From Bacillota bacterium (lineage in GTDB: Bacteria; Bacillota; Clostridia; Christensenellales; UMGS416), in the NCBI GenBank assembly GCA_023421955.1, contig JAEZSE010000040.1:1-64000 (forward strand): a DNA stretch of 64,000 nt, in the 5' to 3' direction. The stretch's first letter is position 1. Every line of letters starts with the position of its first letter. The notes under the pieces were generated by a model, which saw only the letters and a program-made list of their open reading frames with translations, was not told the origin of the DNA and did not search any database. This document shows, one piece after another, positions 50,611-60,542 of the stretch. The position numbers and the translations under genes are program-made.

Positions 50611-52455
50611 TCAGCGCTTGTTCTGATCTGGTTGCTGCTGCTTGAGCGCGGATATTTTCTGCAACAGCCCGTATAATTCCTTCTTTTTTGCCTGCCGCTC
50701 ATCTTCGGCGAGGCCTGGCAGTTTTAGTGCTTCATTCACCGCCTCAATTTGCACGGTGAGCTCACGCTCCCGCAGTGTTTTAAGGCAGTCTCCAACAAGT
50801 CGGTTCCAATCCGTTTCCTGTGGCAGCGCAAGCAAATGGATGCGGGCTAGTTCAGACTGCCCAGCAGGAGAAAGCTCACTCATCATCTCCGCAGCGGACT
50901 GCTGTCTGACCCGACCGTTCAGCACGGCTTGGGCCAACTCTTGCCGCTCAGCATGGAAAAACGCAACCCCGGCTTCCGTGAGGAAGTTCATTGCTTGCTC
51001 TGAACCTTGCATCGCGAGCCGGAGCAGGAAACTCTCGGCATCCCGGCTGGCATTGTCACGGCGTCCCTCCATTGGTGAAGCATCCAGCGTTCTGGAAGAA
51101 CCGTCCATTCCTGCATTAGTATACCTGCTGTGTTTCGCGCTATACTCGGCGGCCTTCCGTGCAGACCGTTCAATGCCAGATTCCTCATAGATCGCCAGTT
51201 CCGACACACCGGTCTGGCGGCTGAGGCGCTTCACATAGATATCCAATTCCACAGGGCTTGCGATTTTGGCAAGCACCTCACGGCAAGCTACTGTTACATA
51301 CCGCCGGCGCCCATCCTCTGTGACAAGATTACACTCAGCGGAGATTGCCTTCAGCTTATAGTCTATGAGCGGCAAGGCCTGGTCCATTCGCTCTTCCAGA
51401 CCCGTGAGCCCAAAGCGCTTGGCGTAATCATCCGGATCCATCCCATCGGGAAACTCCATCACCTTTACAGCAAGGCCGGCATCCCTGAGGATATCGAGCC
51501 CGCGCAATGTGGCTTTCTGCCCGGCTGAATCACCGTCATAGGCCAGAAAAACTTCCTCGCAGTACCTCTTGATGAGTCTCGCCTGCTCCTCGGTGAGCGC
51601 CGTTCCCAGTGACGCCATTGCATAGGGCACACCTGCCTGGTGCATCGAGATCACATCCATGTAGCCTTCCACCAGCACCATCCGCTGCAAGCCGCGGATC
51701 TGCTGCACCAGGTTCAGGCCAAACAGGTTTTGCCGCTTATTGAACACCGGCGTTTCCGGAGAGTTCAGATATTTGGGCTGGCTGTCATCCATGACCCTGC
51801 CGCCGAAGGCAATGATGCGACCCCTGCGGTCAATGATCGGAAACATCACCCGGTTGCGGAAGTAGTCATACCAGCGGCCTTCTTTTTCTCCGGCCACGGC
51901 AAACTGCTTGAGGTGCTCCCGCGAAAAGCCCTGCGCTTCCAAGAAACGGATGGCTTCGTCGCGGTTGTCCGGTGCAAAACCCAAGCCGAATCGCTTGATG
52001 ATGCGCTCGCTCAGGCCCCGCTTTTGCAGGTATTCCAATGCCGGAAGCCCTTCGCGGGAATAGAGCTTGTCGTGGTAGAATCGCGCTGCCGCTCTTCCGA
52101 TTTCGTACAGTGTGGTGCGAAGTTCTTCACGCGCCCGGTGGTCGCCGTCACTTTTGCGCTCCGGCATTGGCAGCCCGGCCCGACCTGCCAGTAGCTCAAC
52201 AGCCTCGGAGAAGTCGCATTTCTCCATGTTCTGGATAAACTGAAAGGCGTTTCCTCCGGCATGGCAGCCAAAGCAATAGTAGAACTGCTTATCTTGGCTG
52301 ACCGAAAAAGACGGCGTCTTCTCCCCATGAAAGGGGCACAGACCCCACCAGCTCTGGCCTTTGCGCTTGAGCTGGACATAGCCGCCGATCACATCGACAA
52401 TGTCGTTGCGAGCCAGCACGTCTGTGAGGAATTCTTCGGCGAAAAAACCGGGCAT
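50611..52455 (-). CDS. dnaG: DNA primase
   Basis: This 614-residue protein makes RNA primers at the replication fork. The N-terminal CHC2 zinc finger reads CPFHGEKTPSFSVSQDKQFYYCFGC. The catalytic RNA-polymerase domain has FNKRQNLFGL and the TOPRIM motif VLVEGYMDVISMHQAG, with FLAYDGDSAGQKA. The C-terminal helicase-binding part covers about residues 440-600 and is less conserved. The ATG at 52455 has AAAGGAG upstream. It is followed by rpoD. Confidence 0.97.
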   Translation of the reverse strand: MPGFFAEEFLTDVLARNDIVDVIGGYVQLKRKGQSWWGLCPFHGEKTPSFSVSQDKQFYYCFGCHAGGNAFQFIQNMEKCDFSEAVELLAGRAGLPMPERKSDGDHRAREELRTTLYEIGRAAARFYHDKLYSREGLPALEYLQKRGLSERIIKRFGLGFAPDNRDEAIRFLEAQGFSREHLKQFAVAGEKEGRWYDYFRNRVMFPIIDRRGRIIAFGGRVMDDSQPKYLNSPETPVFNKRQNLFGLNLVQQIRGLQRMVLVEGYMDVISMHQAGVPYAMASLGTALTEEQARLIKRYCEEVFLAYDGDSAGQKATLRGLDILRDAGLAVKVMEFPDGMDPDDYAKRFGLTGLEERMDQALPLIDYKLKAISAECNLVTEDGRRRYVTVACREVLAKIASPVELDIYVKRLSRQTGVSELAIYEESGIERSARKAAEYSAKHSRYTNAGMDGSSRTLDASPMEGRRDNASRDAESFLLRLAMQGSEQAMNFLTEAGVAFFHAERQELAQAVLNGRVRQQSAAEMMSELSPAGQSELARIHLLALPQETDWNRLVGDCLKTLRERELTVQIEAVNEALKLPGLAEDERQAKKKELYGLLQKISALKQQQPDQNKR

Positions 52456-52841
52456 TCGCGCTCCTTTTCAGTGATACGCCATGGAAAGAGAAAATCCTTC
52501 CCATGAGTTGGGGCAGTTGGAAATTCTTTATTCGACGGGAATCCCGGTTTTCCTGCAAGCACAGTGAAAATATACCCAAGTATAGAGCGGAAATATCATC
52601 TCTCAGTGGATTTCAAATCTAGAATCTACACTAGTTATTGCAGATTCTTCATATGTCCGTGAAAGACTCCACTACAAGACACTCCGCGGGCATGGCAACC
52701 CGCCCCTACTAACTCGTCAATGATTCTTAGAGACCTATCATCCCCTCACATACGCTACCCCTCCCCCAATGCTCTGGGGGAGGGGCAGAGGTGAGGGTTT
52801 GCTTGGGAGAGGAGCTGATGCAACAGCCCCATTCAGTCTGT
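52456..52841. other. Gene-free interval between ppdK and dnaG
   Basis: This 386-base stretch holds the upstream region of dnaG (about 52456-52640, A/T-rich, no clear promoter) and, nearer to ppdK, a nested palindrome at 52743-52797. I see no credible coding frame on either strand. Confidence 0.6.
52743..52797. repeat. Nested C/G-rich palindrome downstream of ppdK
   Basis: An outer pair CCCTCAC/GTGAGGG (52743-52749 and 52791-52797) encloses an inner 10-bp pair CCCCTCCCCC/GGGGGAGGGG (52758-52767 and 52776-52785). No T-run is present. It could end ppdK transcription weakly or be a REP-like intergenic element; the spacer between era and cdd has similar C/G-run hairpins. Confidence 0.75.
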
Positions 52842-55472
52842 TTACTTGCTCTTGGCCATAATGGCGGCATGGGCGGCGGCCAACCTCGCGATCGGCACGC
52901 GGAACGGCGAGCACGACACGTAGTTCAGGCCGATGCTGTGGCAGAAGATCACGGAGCCCGGATCGCCGCCATGCTCACCGCAGATGCCCAGCTTAAGACT
53001 GGATTTGACCGAGCGGCCCTTTTCAGCAGCGATCTTCATGAGGGAACCGACGCCGATCTGGTCCAGACGGGCGGTGGGATCCTGCTCATAAATCTTTGCG
53101 GTGTAGTAATCCTCCAGGATGCGGCCGGCGTCGTCACGGCTCAGACCATAGGTCATCTGCGTGAGGTCGTTGGTGCCGAAGCTGAAGAAGTCGGCTTCCT
53201 TGGCGATTTCGTCGGCGGTCACGCAGGCGCGCGGGATCTCGATCATCGTGCCCACATGATACTCAATGGTCACGCCCTTTTCAGCCATCACGGCCTTGGC
53301 GGTCGCGTCCACGATGTTCTTGCAGAACTTCAATTCTTTCACATCGCCCACCAGCGGGATCATGATCTCGGGCACGATGTCATAGCCCTTTTCCTGGCGC
53401 ACCTCGATGGCGGCCTCGATCACGGCGCGGGTCTGCATCTCGCCGATTTCCGGATAGGAAACCATCAGGCGGCAGCCGCGGTGGCCCAGCATGGGGTTTA
53501 GCTCATGCAACGAAACAACCTTGGACTTGAGTGCTTCAAAGGTCAGGCCCATTTCAACAGCCAGCGCCTTGATGTCCTCATCGTCGTGGGGCAGGAACTC
53601 GTGCAGCGGCGGGTCGAGGTAACGGATGGTGACAGGGCGCGGGCCCATGGCCTCATAAATGCCCTTGAAGTCGCTCTTTTGCATGGGCAGCAGCTTGTTC
53701 AAAGCCTTCTTGCGCTGCTCGACGGTGTCGGCCACGATGATCTCGCGCATGGCAGGGATGCGGTCGGCTTCGAAGAACATGTGCTCCGTGCGGGTCAGGC
53801 CGATGCCTTCGGCGCCAAACTTCACTGCCACACCGGCGTCATAGGGGGTGTCGGCGTTGGTGCGCACCTTGAGTGTGCGGAACTCATCAGCCCATTGCAT
53901 GATCATGGCGAACTCATTGGTGATGCCCGCTTCCTCAGTGGGGATCGCCTCGGCATACACGTTGCCGGTGTTGCCATCGAGCGAGAGCCAGTCGCCTTCC
54001 TTGATGACCACGGAGCCTGCGGTGAACTTCTTGTTGGGCTCATCCACCTTGATGGATTCGCAACCGGCCACACAGCAGGTGCCCATGCCGCGGGCCACAA
54101 CGGCCGCGTGGCTGGTCATGCCGCCGCGAGCGGTCAGGATGCCTTCGGACACATGCATGCCCTCGATGTCTTCCGGAGAAGTCTCAAGGCGGACCAACAC
54201 AACCTTTTCGCCCTTTTCAGAGGCGGCTACTGCGTCTTCGGCGGTGAAATACACCTTGCCGCAGGCAGCACCGGGGCTGGCGGGCAGGCCCTTGGCCACA
54301 GGCTTGGCGGCCTTCAGGGCCTTGGGCTCAAAGGTGGGGTGCAGCAGCGCGTCCAGCTGCTTGGGATCGATCTTCAACAGGGCTTCTTCCTTGGTGAGCA
54401 TGCCCTCAGCCACCAGGTCCACGGCAATCTTTAAAGCCGCGGCGGCGGTGCGCTTGCCATTGCGGGTCTGCAGCATGAACAGCTTGCCGCGCTCAATGGT
54501 GAACTCCATGTCCTGCATGTCGCGGTAATGCTTCTCCAGCGTATTGGCGATGCCCACGAATTGCTCGTAGACAGCGGGCTGGGTCTGCTTCAGCTGGTCG
54601 ATGGGCTGGGGGGTGCGGATGCCGGCCACCACGTCTTCACCCTGGGCGTTCATCAGGAACTCGCCATAGAGCTTGGCTTCGCCGGTAGAGGGGTTGCGGG
54701 TGAAGGCCACGCCGGTGCCCGAATCGTCACCCATGTTGCCAAACACCATTTCCTGCACGTTGACGGCGGTGCCCCAGTTGCCGGGGATTTCATTCAAGCG
54801 GCGGTACACGATGGCGCGGGGGTTATCCCAGCTGCGGAACACGGCCTTCACAGCCTCAATCAGCTGCTCCTTGGGATCCTGCGGGAAATCGCTGCCCTTC
54901 TCGGTCTTGTAGAGCGCCTTGTAGCGTTTGATGACTTCCTTGAGGTTATCAGCGGTGAGCTCGGTGTCATACTTGACGTGGTTCTCTTCCTTCACCGCAT
55001 CAAGGATGTGCTCGAACTTGGGCTTCGGCACTTCCATCACGACGTCAGAGAACATCTGGATGAACCGGCGGTAGCTGTCATAAGCAAAGCGGGGGTTGTT
55101 GGTGAGCTTGGCAAGGCCTTCCACAGCCACGTCGTTGAGGCCCAGGTTCAGGATCGTGTCCATCATACCGGGCATCGAGGCGCGGGCGCCGGAGCGCACA
55201 GACACCAGGAAGGGGTTGTTGATGTCGCCAAACTTCTTGCCGACCATCTGCTCGGTGGTGGCGAGGGCTTCATAGATCTGCGCAATGATTTCATCGGCGA
55301 TCTTCTGGCCGTCCTCATAGTAACGGGTGCAGGCCTCGGTTGTCACGGTGAAGCCGCGCGGTACGGGCAGGCCAATGCTGGTCATGCCGGCCAGGTTTGC
55401 GCCCTTGCCGCCCAACAGGTTCTTGTTGTTGGGATCGCCTTCCTTGAACAGATAGACATACTTGTGTGCCAT
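52842..55472 (-). CDS. ppdK: Pyruvate, phosphate dikinase
   Basis: This 876-residue enzyme interconverts pyruvate + ATP + Pi and phosphoenolpyruvate + AMP + PPi, a glycolytic or gluconeogenic step common in anaerobic clostridia. The N-terminal ATP-grasp domain begins YVYLFKEGDPNNKNLLGGKGANLAGM. The swivelling domain has the phospho-His in GGMTSHAAVVARGMG (about residue 455), and the C-terminal PEP-binding barrel includes GLTRTEHMFF, MLGHRGCRL and GICGEHGGDP. The length fits the family. The ATG follows GGAGGAACCCCG. It is a single-gene unit. Confidence 0.98.
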   Translation of the reverse strand: MAHKYVYLFKEGDPNNKNLLGGKGANLAGMTSIGLPVPRGFTVTTEACTRYYEDGQKIADEIIAQIYEALATTEQMVGKKFGDINNPFLVSVRSGARASMPGMMDTILNLGLNDVAVEGLAKLTNNPRFAYDSYRRFIQMFSDVVMEVPKPKFEHILDAVKEENHVKYDTELTADNLKEVIKRYKALYKTEKGSDFPQDPKEQLIEAVKAVFRSWDNPRAIVYRRLNEIPGNWGTAVNVQEMVFGNMGDDSGTGVAFTRNPSTGEAKLYGEFLMNAQGEDVVAGIRTPQPIDQLKQTQPAVYEQFVGIANTLEKHYRDMQDMEFTIERGKLFMLQTRNGKRTAAAALKIAVDLVAEGMLTKEEALLKIDPKQLDALLHPTFEPKALKAAKPVAKGLPASPGAACGKVYFTAEDAVAASEKGEKVVLVRLETSPEDIEGMHVSEGILTARGGMTSHAAVVARGMGTCCVAGCESIKVDEPNKKFTAGSVVIKEGDWLSLDGNTGNVYAEAIPTEEAGITNEFAMIMQWADEFRTLKVRTNADTPYDAGVAVKFGAEGIGLTRTEHMFFEADRIPAMREIIVADTVEQRKKALNKLLPMQKSDFKGIYEAMGPRPVTIRYLDPPLHEFLPHDDEDIKALAVEMGLTFEALKSKVVSLHELNPMLGHRGCRLMVSYPEIGEMQTRAVIEAAIEVRQEKGYDIVPEIMIPLVGDVKELKFCKNIVDATAKAVMAEKGVTIEYHVGTMIEIPRACVTADEIAKEADFFSFGTNDLTQMTYGLSRDDAGRILEDYYTAKIYEQDPTARLDQIGVGSLMKIAAEKGRSVKSSLKLGICGEHGGDPGSVIFCHSIGLNYVSCSPFRVPIARLAAAHAAIMAKSK

Positions 55473-55704
55473 CGGGGTTCCTCCTCTGTCTATTCACAAT
55501 TTTTGCTGACACAATGATGTTATAGGGAACAAAGCATGCAACATTTAGTATCGCACGCAATTTTGTATTATAAACCATGAAGATTGGTAAAGCAACCAAG
55601 ATTATGTCAAAATGCTGTTAATGTACAGCGAACGCCATGAATCATTATGATACGAATAGCTCGTATTGAGGTACAAGATAGCTCATACCAACTTATCAGA
55701 AATA

Positions 55705-56448
55705 TCACTTCAGCTTATCCAAAAATCCATCAATCTTGTAGGTCTTCTCCAAGTGCCACTTCAAAAAGGGCCGCCACACCTGCTCCAGGTTGTCCATCAC
55801 GGCCGGGGCAGGCTTAAGCACATTCATGCGCTCTATCTCCCAATCAAGCACCTGCCGCAACAGCGCGGCGGCACCGGGCAGGATGGCCTTTACATCTGCA
55901 GCCTCCGGCCTGCACGCTTCACACACCAAGCCGCCAGCGGAGACGGAAAACCATAGCTTTTCATTCAGATCCCCTCCACAGGCAGCACAGGACGAAACTT
56001 CCGGCCGAAACCCGAGGATGTCCATCGCCTTTACCTCAAAGAAGAGGCGTGCCAGCGCAGGGTTCGTCTTTTCGTCACACAGCGCAGCAAGCATACTTGT
56101 TAGCAGGTCAAACAGCTCCGGTTGGGGTTCCTCCTCATTGAGGACACTTTCGCAGAGCTCGGCAAAATAGGTGGCCAACGCCAGCCGGTCGATGTCAAAT
56201 CGCAGGTTGTAATGGGCATTTTCGATGCAAGCGGTGTTCAGATAATAGCGGCAGGACCGCTCGGAAAGGCCATATTCACCCAGGGTGAATTGCTCTGTGG
56301 CAGCACGTTCGCGGCACTTGGGCCTGAGGCACCCCTTGGCAGATACGGTGATGCGGCCCTTGTCATAACTGAACAAGGTCAGGATACGGCTCGTCTCGCG
56401 GTAATTCACCGCCCGGAGCACAACGCCCCTGGTCACCAGCACGCCCAT
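55705..56448 (-). CDS. recO: DNA repair protein RecO
   Basis: This 247-residue protein helps RecR load RecA at gaps. The N-terminal OB fold (about 1-80: TRGVVLRAVNYRETSRILTLFSYDKGRITVSAKG) and a helical C-terminal part with a zinc-binding cluster (CAACGGDL...CEAC, about residues 155-185) are present. It lies immediately downstream of era (1 base between stop and start region), the common era-recO order in Firmicutes. Confidence 0.95.
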   Translation of the reverse strand: MGVLVTRGVVLRAVNYRETSRILTLFSYDKGRITVSAKGCLRPKCRERAATEQFTLGEYGLSERSCRYYLNTACIENAHYNLRFDIDRLALATYFAELCESVLNEEEPQPELFDLLTSMLAALCDEKTNPALARLFFEVKAMDILGFRPEVSSCAACGGDLNEKLWFSVSAGGLVCEACRPEAADVKAILPGAAALLRQVLDWEIERMNVLKPAPAVMDNLEQVWRPFLKWHLEKTYKIDGFLDKLK

Positions 56449-56449
56449 A

Positions 56450-57355
56450 CTATTGCAAATCGCGGCTGTCGTAGCCCAGGTCTCGCATTGCCGTGGGGCT
56501 ATCGCGCCAGCCCTCTTTCACCTTCACCCACAGCTGCAGATGCACCGGCGCGCCCAGAATGCCCTGCAACTCCCGCCGGGCCTGTGTGCCAATGAGCTTG
56601 AGCATGCTGCCCTGACGGCCAATGATGATGGCCTTGTGGGTCTGCCTCTCACAATAGATGTTGGCGTCGATCTCGATCTTGCCTTCTTCATCTGGCTTCA
56701 TGGAGAGCACCTCCACGCCAATGCCGTGGGGCACTTCCTCCAGCAGCTGGTTGATCAGCTTCTCGCGGACGATCTCTGCCACGATCTTGAACTCCGGCTG
56801 ATCGGTGTAATCGTCTGCCTCAAAATACATCGGGCCTTCAGGCAACAAATCCAGCAGCAGCTTTTTCAGGATTTCCACACCGTCACCAGTCTTGGCGGAA
56901 AGCGGTACGATATCCTTGATATAAGGCAGCTTGCTCAACTCCACCATGCGCGGGAGCAGCTCCTTTTTATCGATCTTGTCGATCTTGTTGAGCACGGCGA
57001 TCACCGGCACACCGACATCCTTCACGCTTTCCAGCACGGCGCGGTCACCGGCTCCCGTGGGCTCGGACGCGTCAAATACCGCCAGCACGGCGTCCACACC
57101 ATCCAGCGCGGAGCGGACAGACTGCACCATGTATTCACCCAGGCGGGTGCGGGGCTTGTGCAAACCCGGCGTGTCCACAAAAACCATCTGGTAGCCCTCG
57201 CCGGTGAGCACACCACGGATCGTGTTGCGCGTGGTCTGCGGCCGGTCGGAAACGATGGCCACCTTTTCGCCCACCAGGGCGTTTAAAAGCGTGGACTTAC
57301 CGGCATTGCTGCGGCCGGTCAGGGTGATGAAGCCGGAATGAAATGTGTCGCTCAT
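56450..57355 (-). CDS. era: GTPase Era
   Basis: This 301-residue GTPase matures the 30S ribosomal subunit. G1 is GRSNAGKSTLLNAL, G3 is VDTPGLHKPR and G4 is NKIDKID; the C-terminal KH domain carries the GRQGSMLKLIGTQARREL segment. The ATG at 57355 follows GAGGATAAT. It lies downstream of the cdd-ybeY-pgpH-phoH block, separated from cdd by a palindromic element. Confidence 0.97.
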   Translation of the reverse strand: MSDTFHSGFITLTGRSNAGKSTLLNALVGEKVAIVSDRPQTTRNTIRGVLTGEGYQMVFVDTPGLHKPRTRLGEYMVQSVRSALDGVDAVLAVFDASEPTGAGDRAVLESVKDVGVPVIAVLNKIDKIDKKELLPRMVELSKLPYIKDIVPLSAKTGDGVEILKKLLLDLLPEGPMYFEADDYTDQPEFKIVAEIVREKLINQLLEEVPHGIGVEVLSMKPDEEGKIEIDANIYCERQTHKAIIIGRQGSMLKLIGTQARRELQGILGAPVHLQLWVKVKEGWRDSPTAMRDLGYDSRDLQ

Positions 57356-57370
57356 ATTATCCTCTTTGAT

Positions 57371-57491
57371 AATCCCCCTCCGGCTTCGCCGGTATCCCCC
57401 TTCACAAGGGGGATTCTAGTGCGTTTCTATCCAGCTACAAAGTGATAGAACGATACTTGTGCCCCCCTTCTGAAGGGGGCGGGGGGGGATT
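57371..57491. repeat. Palindromic element between era and cdd
   Basis: A 121-base spacer is built of several hairpins: CCGGC-TTC-GCCGG (57380-57392), a 9-bp stem ATCCCCCTT/AAGGGGGAT (57394-57402 and 57406-57414), TTCTATC/GATAGAA (57425-57431 and 57444-57450) and a CCCCCTTC/GAAGGGGG unit near 57463-57479. The ends AATCCCCC and GGGGGATT are themselves inverted. It looks like a REP/MITE-type repeat. Confidence 0.7.
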
Positions 57492-57886
57492 TATTTCTCT
57501 ATTTCAAACTCCGTAAACGCTTTCGGCAGCAATTCGCTCAATGCCGCCTCTTCCCAACCGCCGGTTTCTCCGGCAGCAATCACTATCAAGCCCGGAGCGA
57601 ATTCCACCAGCGCCTGCCGGCACACACCGCATGGCCATGCGGGCTTATTGCCGTCGCAAGCCACGGCAACGGTGGTGAACTCCCTCTCCCCTGCCGCTAC
57701 AGCAGTAAAGAGGGCCGTGCGCTCGGCGCAGCAGGTGGGCGTGAAGGAGGCGCTTTCCACATTGCAGCCCGTATAAATCTTTCCGCTTTTGGCCACCAGG
57801 CATGCGCCCACCTTAAATCCTGAATAGGGAGAGTATGCATTCAGGCGGGCCTGTCGGGCTTTTTCCACGAGCTCAGCTGCAGTCAT
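57491..57886 (-). CDS. cdd: Cytidine deaminase
   Basis: This 131-residue enzyme deaminates cytidine and deoxycytidine. The zinc site is made by CAERTALF (Cys, with catalytic Glu) and PCGVCRQAL (two Cys), the typical homotetramer form. N-terminal YSPYSGFKVGACLVAKSGKIYTGCNVESASF is family-like. The ATG overlaps ybeY by 4 bases. It salvages pyrimidines; here it lies in the usual ybeY-cdd-era order. Confidence 0.96.
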   Translation of the reverse strand: MTAAELVEKARQARLNAYSPYSGFKVGACLVAKSGKIYTGCNVESASFTPTCCAERTALFTAVAAGEREFTTVAVACDGNKPAWPCGVCRQALVEFAPGLIVIAAGETGGWEEAALSELLPKAFTEFEIEK

Positions 57887-58374
57887 GCTTGATCCCCCTG
57901 CCTTGCCAGGCCCAGTGAGGCCAGCACAGCTTCCTCAGCTTCGCGCATGGCTTGGCGCTGGCTTTCCTCCTCATGGTCATGACCCATCAAATGCAATGCG
58001 CCGTGCACAGCCAGAAAGGCTGCCTCGCGCCCGACGCTGTGGCCGTATTCCTCCGCCTGCCGTTCGATTGCCGGCATGGAAATCACGATGTCGCCCAGCA
58101 CCACCTCACCGGTCTCCGGATCCACATCCACATCGGTGATCTGCTGGCCCAGCTCCAGCATCGGGAAACTGAGCACATCGGTGGCCCGATCGATGCCCCG
58201 GTGCTCCACATTGAGCTCGCGGATGGATTCGTCGCCCACAATCAGCAACCCGATTTGTGCCTTCTCAGGACCACCGGCATGCCGCACCGCTGCGCAGATG
58301 GCGGCGGTGACGGAATCATTCAGGTGGGAAAACCTTTCGAGACCTTCTTCAACATCCAGCAGGATTCTCACCAT
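57883..58374 (-). CDS. ybeY: Endoribonuclease YbeY
   Basis: This 163-residue metalloprotein matures 16S rRNA and checks ribosome quality. The family zinc motif HGALHLMGHDH is present near residue 125, preceded by NVEHRGIDRATDVLSFPM and LGDIVISMPAIERQAEEYGHS. It overlaps the pgpH gene by 7 bases and cdd by 4, so translation is coupled along the block. Confidence 0.96.
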   Translation of the reverse strand: MVRILLDVEEGLERFSHLNDSVTAAICAAVRHAGGPEKAQIGLLIVGDESIRELNVEHRGIDRATDVLSFPMLELGQQITDVDVDPETGEVVLGDIVISMPAIERQAEEYGHSVGREAAFLAVHGALHLMGHDHEEESQRQAMREAEEAVLASLGLARQGDQA

Positions 58375-60542
58375 TTGGCAGTCTCCTCCTTCTTGACAGG
58401 CTCTGTGGCGGGATAACTGACCCGCTCATGAAACACGCCGCCCAGCACCTTGCGGAACTCACCGGAGATCAGGCTGATGTCACGGAGGGTCAGGTCGCAA
58501 TCGTCCAGTTGACCATCTTCGAGCTTCAGATTCACAATGTGTTGGATGAACTCATCCAGCTTTTCCTGGGAATGATCCTTCAGCGTGCGGGCACCAGCTT
58601 CCACAGAATCGGCCAGCATGATAATGGCGGCTTCCCTGGTCTGCGGTTTTGGCCCGGCGTAGCGGAAATCATCCAGCGAGACGGTCTCCCCCTCCTTGGC
58701 TTGCTTCACAGCCTTGTGGTAGAAGAACATCACCGGTGTGGTGCCATGGTGCTGCAGGACGATGTCCTGCACCTGCTCGGGCAACCCGTATTTGATCGCG
58801 ATCTCCAGCCCGTCCTTGGTGTGGGCAGTGAGGATGCGCTTGGAAAGCTCCGGTGTGATCGAATCATGGGGGCTATCGCCGCCCAATTGGTTCTCTGTAA
58901 AGAAATAGGGCCGCAGCACCTTGCCCACATCGTGGTAATAGGCGCCGGTGCGGGTGAGCAGCGCGTTGGCGCCAACGGCTTCGGCGGCGCTTTCGGCCAG
59001 GTTGCCCACCACAATGCTATGGTGATAGGTGCCGGGGGCTTCCACCAGCAAGCGTTTGAGCAGCGGGTGGTTGGGGTTGCCAAGCTCCAGCAGGCGCATC
59101 GGCGTGACCACCTTGAAGAGGAACTCCCACAGCGGAAGCGTACCCAGGCAGAGCATGGCACTGACCAGGCCGCCGGCCAGGCTGATGCCAAAATCCTTGA
59201 GGATGGTCTGCCAGTCCAGCGCCGTGACCAGATCCACCGCTGCAATTACCATTGCGGATACAAATCCGGTCACAATGCCCGAAAGCATCAGCGTGGATCG
59301 GTGCGGGGAATGGCGGATCACAAAGAGCGCCGCCGCACCACCCACAAGCGCAGAAATGGCAGCCGGCATTGCAGCAGACGTAAACACACCATTGCTGTCA
59401 CTGCCAGCAATCACGCCGGCAAAAAGAGCAAGCACCGGATTGACTGTGAAGGCCAACCGCTGGCTGATGAGCACCGAGACCAGCATGACCCCGGCAGTGG
59501 AGAGCAGGAAGTAATAGTGCAGCGAACGCCCCGCCCACATCGCCGCCACAGTGAGCGACAGGATGATGCTGAGCAGCAACAGCCGGCGGAAGCTCAGGAA
59601 GGTCTCCCGCTCGAAGAAGATGAGCGTGAACCACACAAGCAAAAGCAGGATCGCCGTGAACGCGCCCACGCCCACATACATTAGGATGTGCGGGTCGCTT
59701 TCATCCAGCATGCCGAGCTTACGTAGCAGCTCGATCTGGGCCTCGGTGACCGGGTGGCCGTTCTGCACAATGATCTGGTCCTGGCGGACGGTCTCGGGAT
59801 GCACATCGGTTGCTGCCTTCTGGCGGGCTTCGGCGGTGGCTTCCTCATCAAAAATGAAGTTGGGTTTGAGATAAGTGGAAACAATGTTCATGCCAAGCCG
59901 TTGCGCGTCGTCGTCAAAGCGGTTCAACGGGTTGATCAGCTCGGTGTTCACCGCTGACATCCGGTCTTGCAGATAGTCGGGCTTGATGCCGCTTTTCAGC
60001 GCCTGGGTGACAAGCACGATGATTTTATCTTTCAATTCCTCCAGGGTCTTTGCGGAGCCCAGGATGATGTAGCGCACGTCGTCGTCGGTAAAGCTTCCCG
60101 GAAGCGCCTCATGGCACTGCTGCAGAAAATAGTCAGTGAATTGGGTCTTGCCTGTGTCATCGCGATATGCCATTGATGCTGCCTTGTCTTCCAGCTTGTT
60201 GATCTCGGCGATGCCGCTTTTCCGCACTTCGTCAATGGCAGTGAAACAATCCTCAATCTTGTTGAGCACATCCAGTGTGATGGCATCGTCCTGCCGGTAT
60301 TTGTCCGGCACGCTGTCTATGGCTGCCTGCCGGAGCTTATTGGTGGTGATGTCATCTACCACGTCACGGGTGGCTTTGATGTCTTCCCTGGCGATGTCGC
60401 CCACAGCCAACACATGGCGCCTCGGGATCACGTTGAGCATCACCACCGCCACAATGACCAGCCAGCAGGCCAGCCCCATCACGACGCGGCCAATGACTGC
60501 CCTGGCGGGCAATTTCGCGGGTTTGCCATTTTGCTGGTTCAC
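58368..60542 (-). CDS. 7TM-HD family phosphodiesterase (PgpH-like)
   Basis: This 724-residue membrane protein has one N-terminal membrane segment (about 13-37), a large extracellular domain (about 40-290), a seven-helix membrane domain (about 295-480) and a cytoplasmic HD domain (about 500-700). HD motifs are HHSIVVGNLAESAAEAVG, AYYHDVGKVLRPYFF, HTKDGLEIA, VLQHHGTTPVMFFY and MLADSVEAGAR. PgpH of Listeria degrades c-di-AMP. The gene sits between phoH and ybeY, as in Bacillus. It overlaps phoH by 4 bases. Confidence 0.95.
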   Translation of the reverse strand: MNQQNGKPAKLPARAVIGRVVMGLACWLVIVAVVMLNVIPRRHVLAVGDIAREDIKATRDVVDDITTNKLRQAAIDSVPDKYRQDDAITLDVLNKIEDCFTAIDEVRKSGIAEINKLEDKAASMAYRDDTGKTQFTDYFLQQCHEALPGSFTDDDVRYIILGSAKTLEELKDKIIVLVTQALKSGIKPDYLQDRMSAVNTELINPLNRFDDDAQRLGMNIVSTYLKPNFIFDEEATAEARQKAATDVHPETVRQDQIIVQNGHPVTEAQIELLRKLGMLDESDPHILMYVGVGAFTAILLLLVWFTLIFFERETFLSFRRLLLLSIILSLTVAAMWAGRSLHYYFLLSTAGVMLVSVLISQRLAFTVNPVLALFAGVIAGSDSNGVFTSAAMPAAISALVGGAAALFVIRHSPHRSTLMLSGIVTGFVSAMVIAAVDLVTALDWQTILKDFGISLAGGLVSAMLCLGTLPLWEFLFKVVTPMRLLELGNPNHPLLKRLLVEAPGTYHHSIVVGNLAESAAEAVGANALLTRTGAYYHDVGKVLRPYFFTENQLGGDSPHDSITPELSKRILTAHTKDGLEIAIKYGLPEQVQDIVLQHHGTTPVMFFYHKAVKQAKEGETVSLDDFRYAGPKPQTREAAIIMLADSVEAGARTLKDHSQEKLDEFIQHIVNLKLEDGQLDDCDLTLRDISLISGEFRKVLGGVFHERVSYPATEPVKKEETAKW

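Noticed and set aside
52791..55517. Long plus-strand reading frames opposite ppdK (up to about 330 residues)
   Set aside because: They mirror a clear ppdK gene in G/C-rich DNA; products are His/Gly/Val-rich with no domain.
58428..59684. 418-residue plus-strand frame opposite the 7TM-HD gene
   Set aside because: Antisense shadow of a complete, motif-rich gene; product is low in complexity with no known fold.
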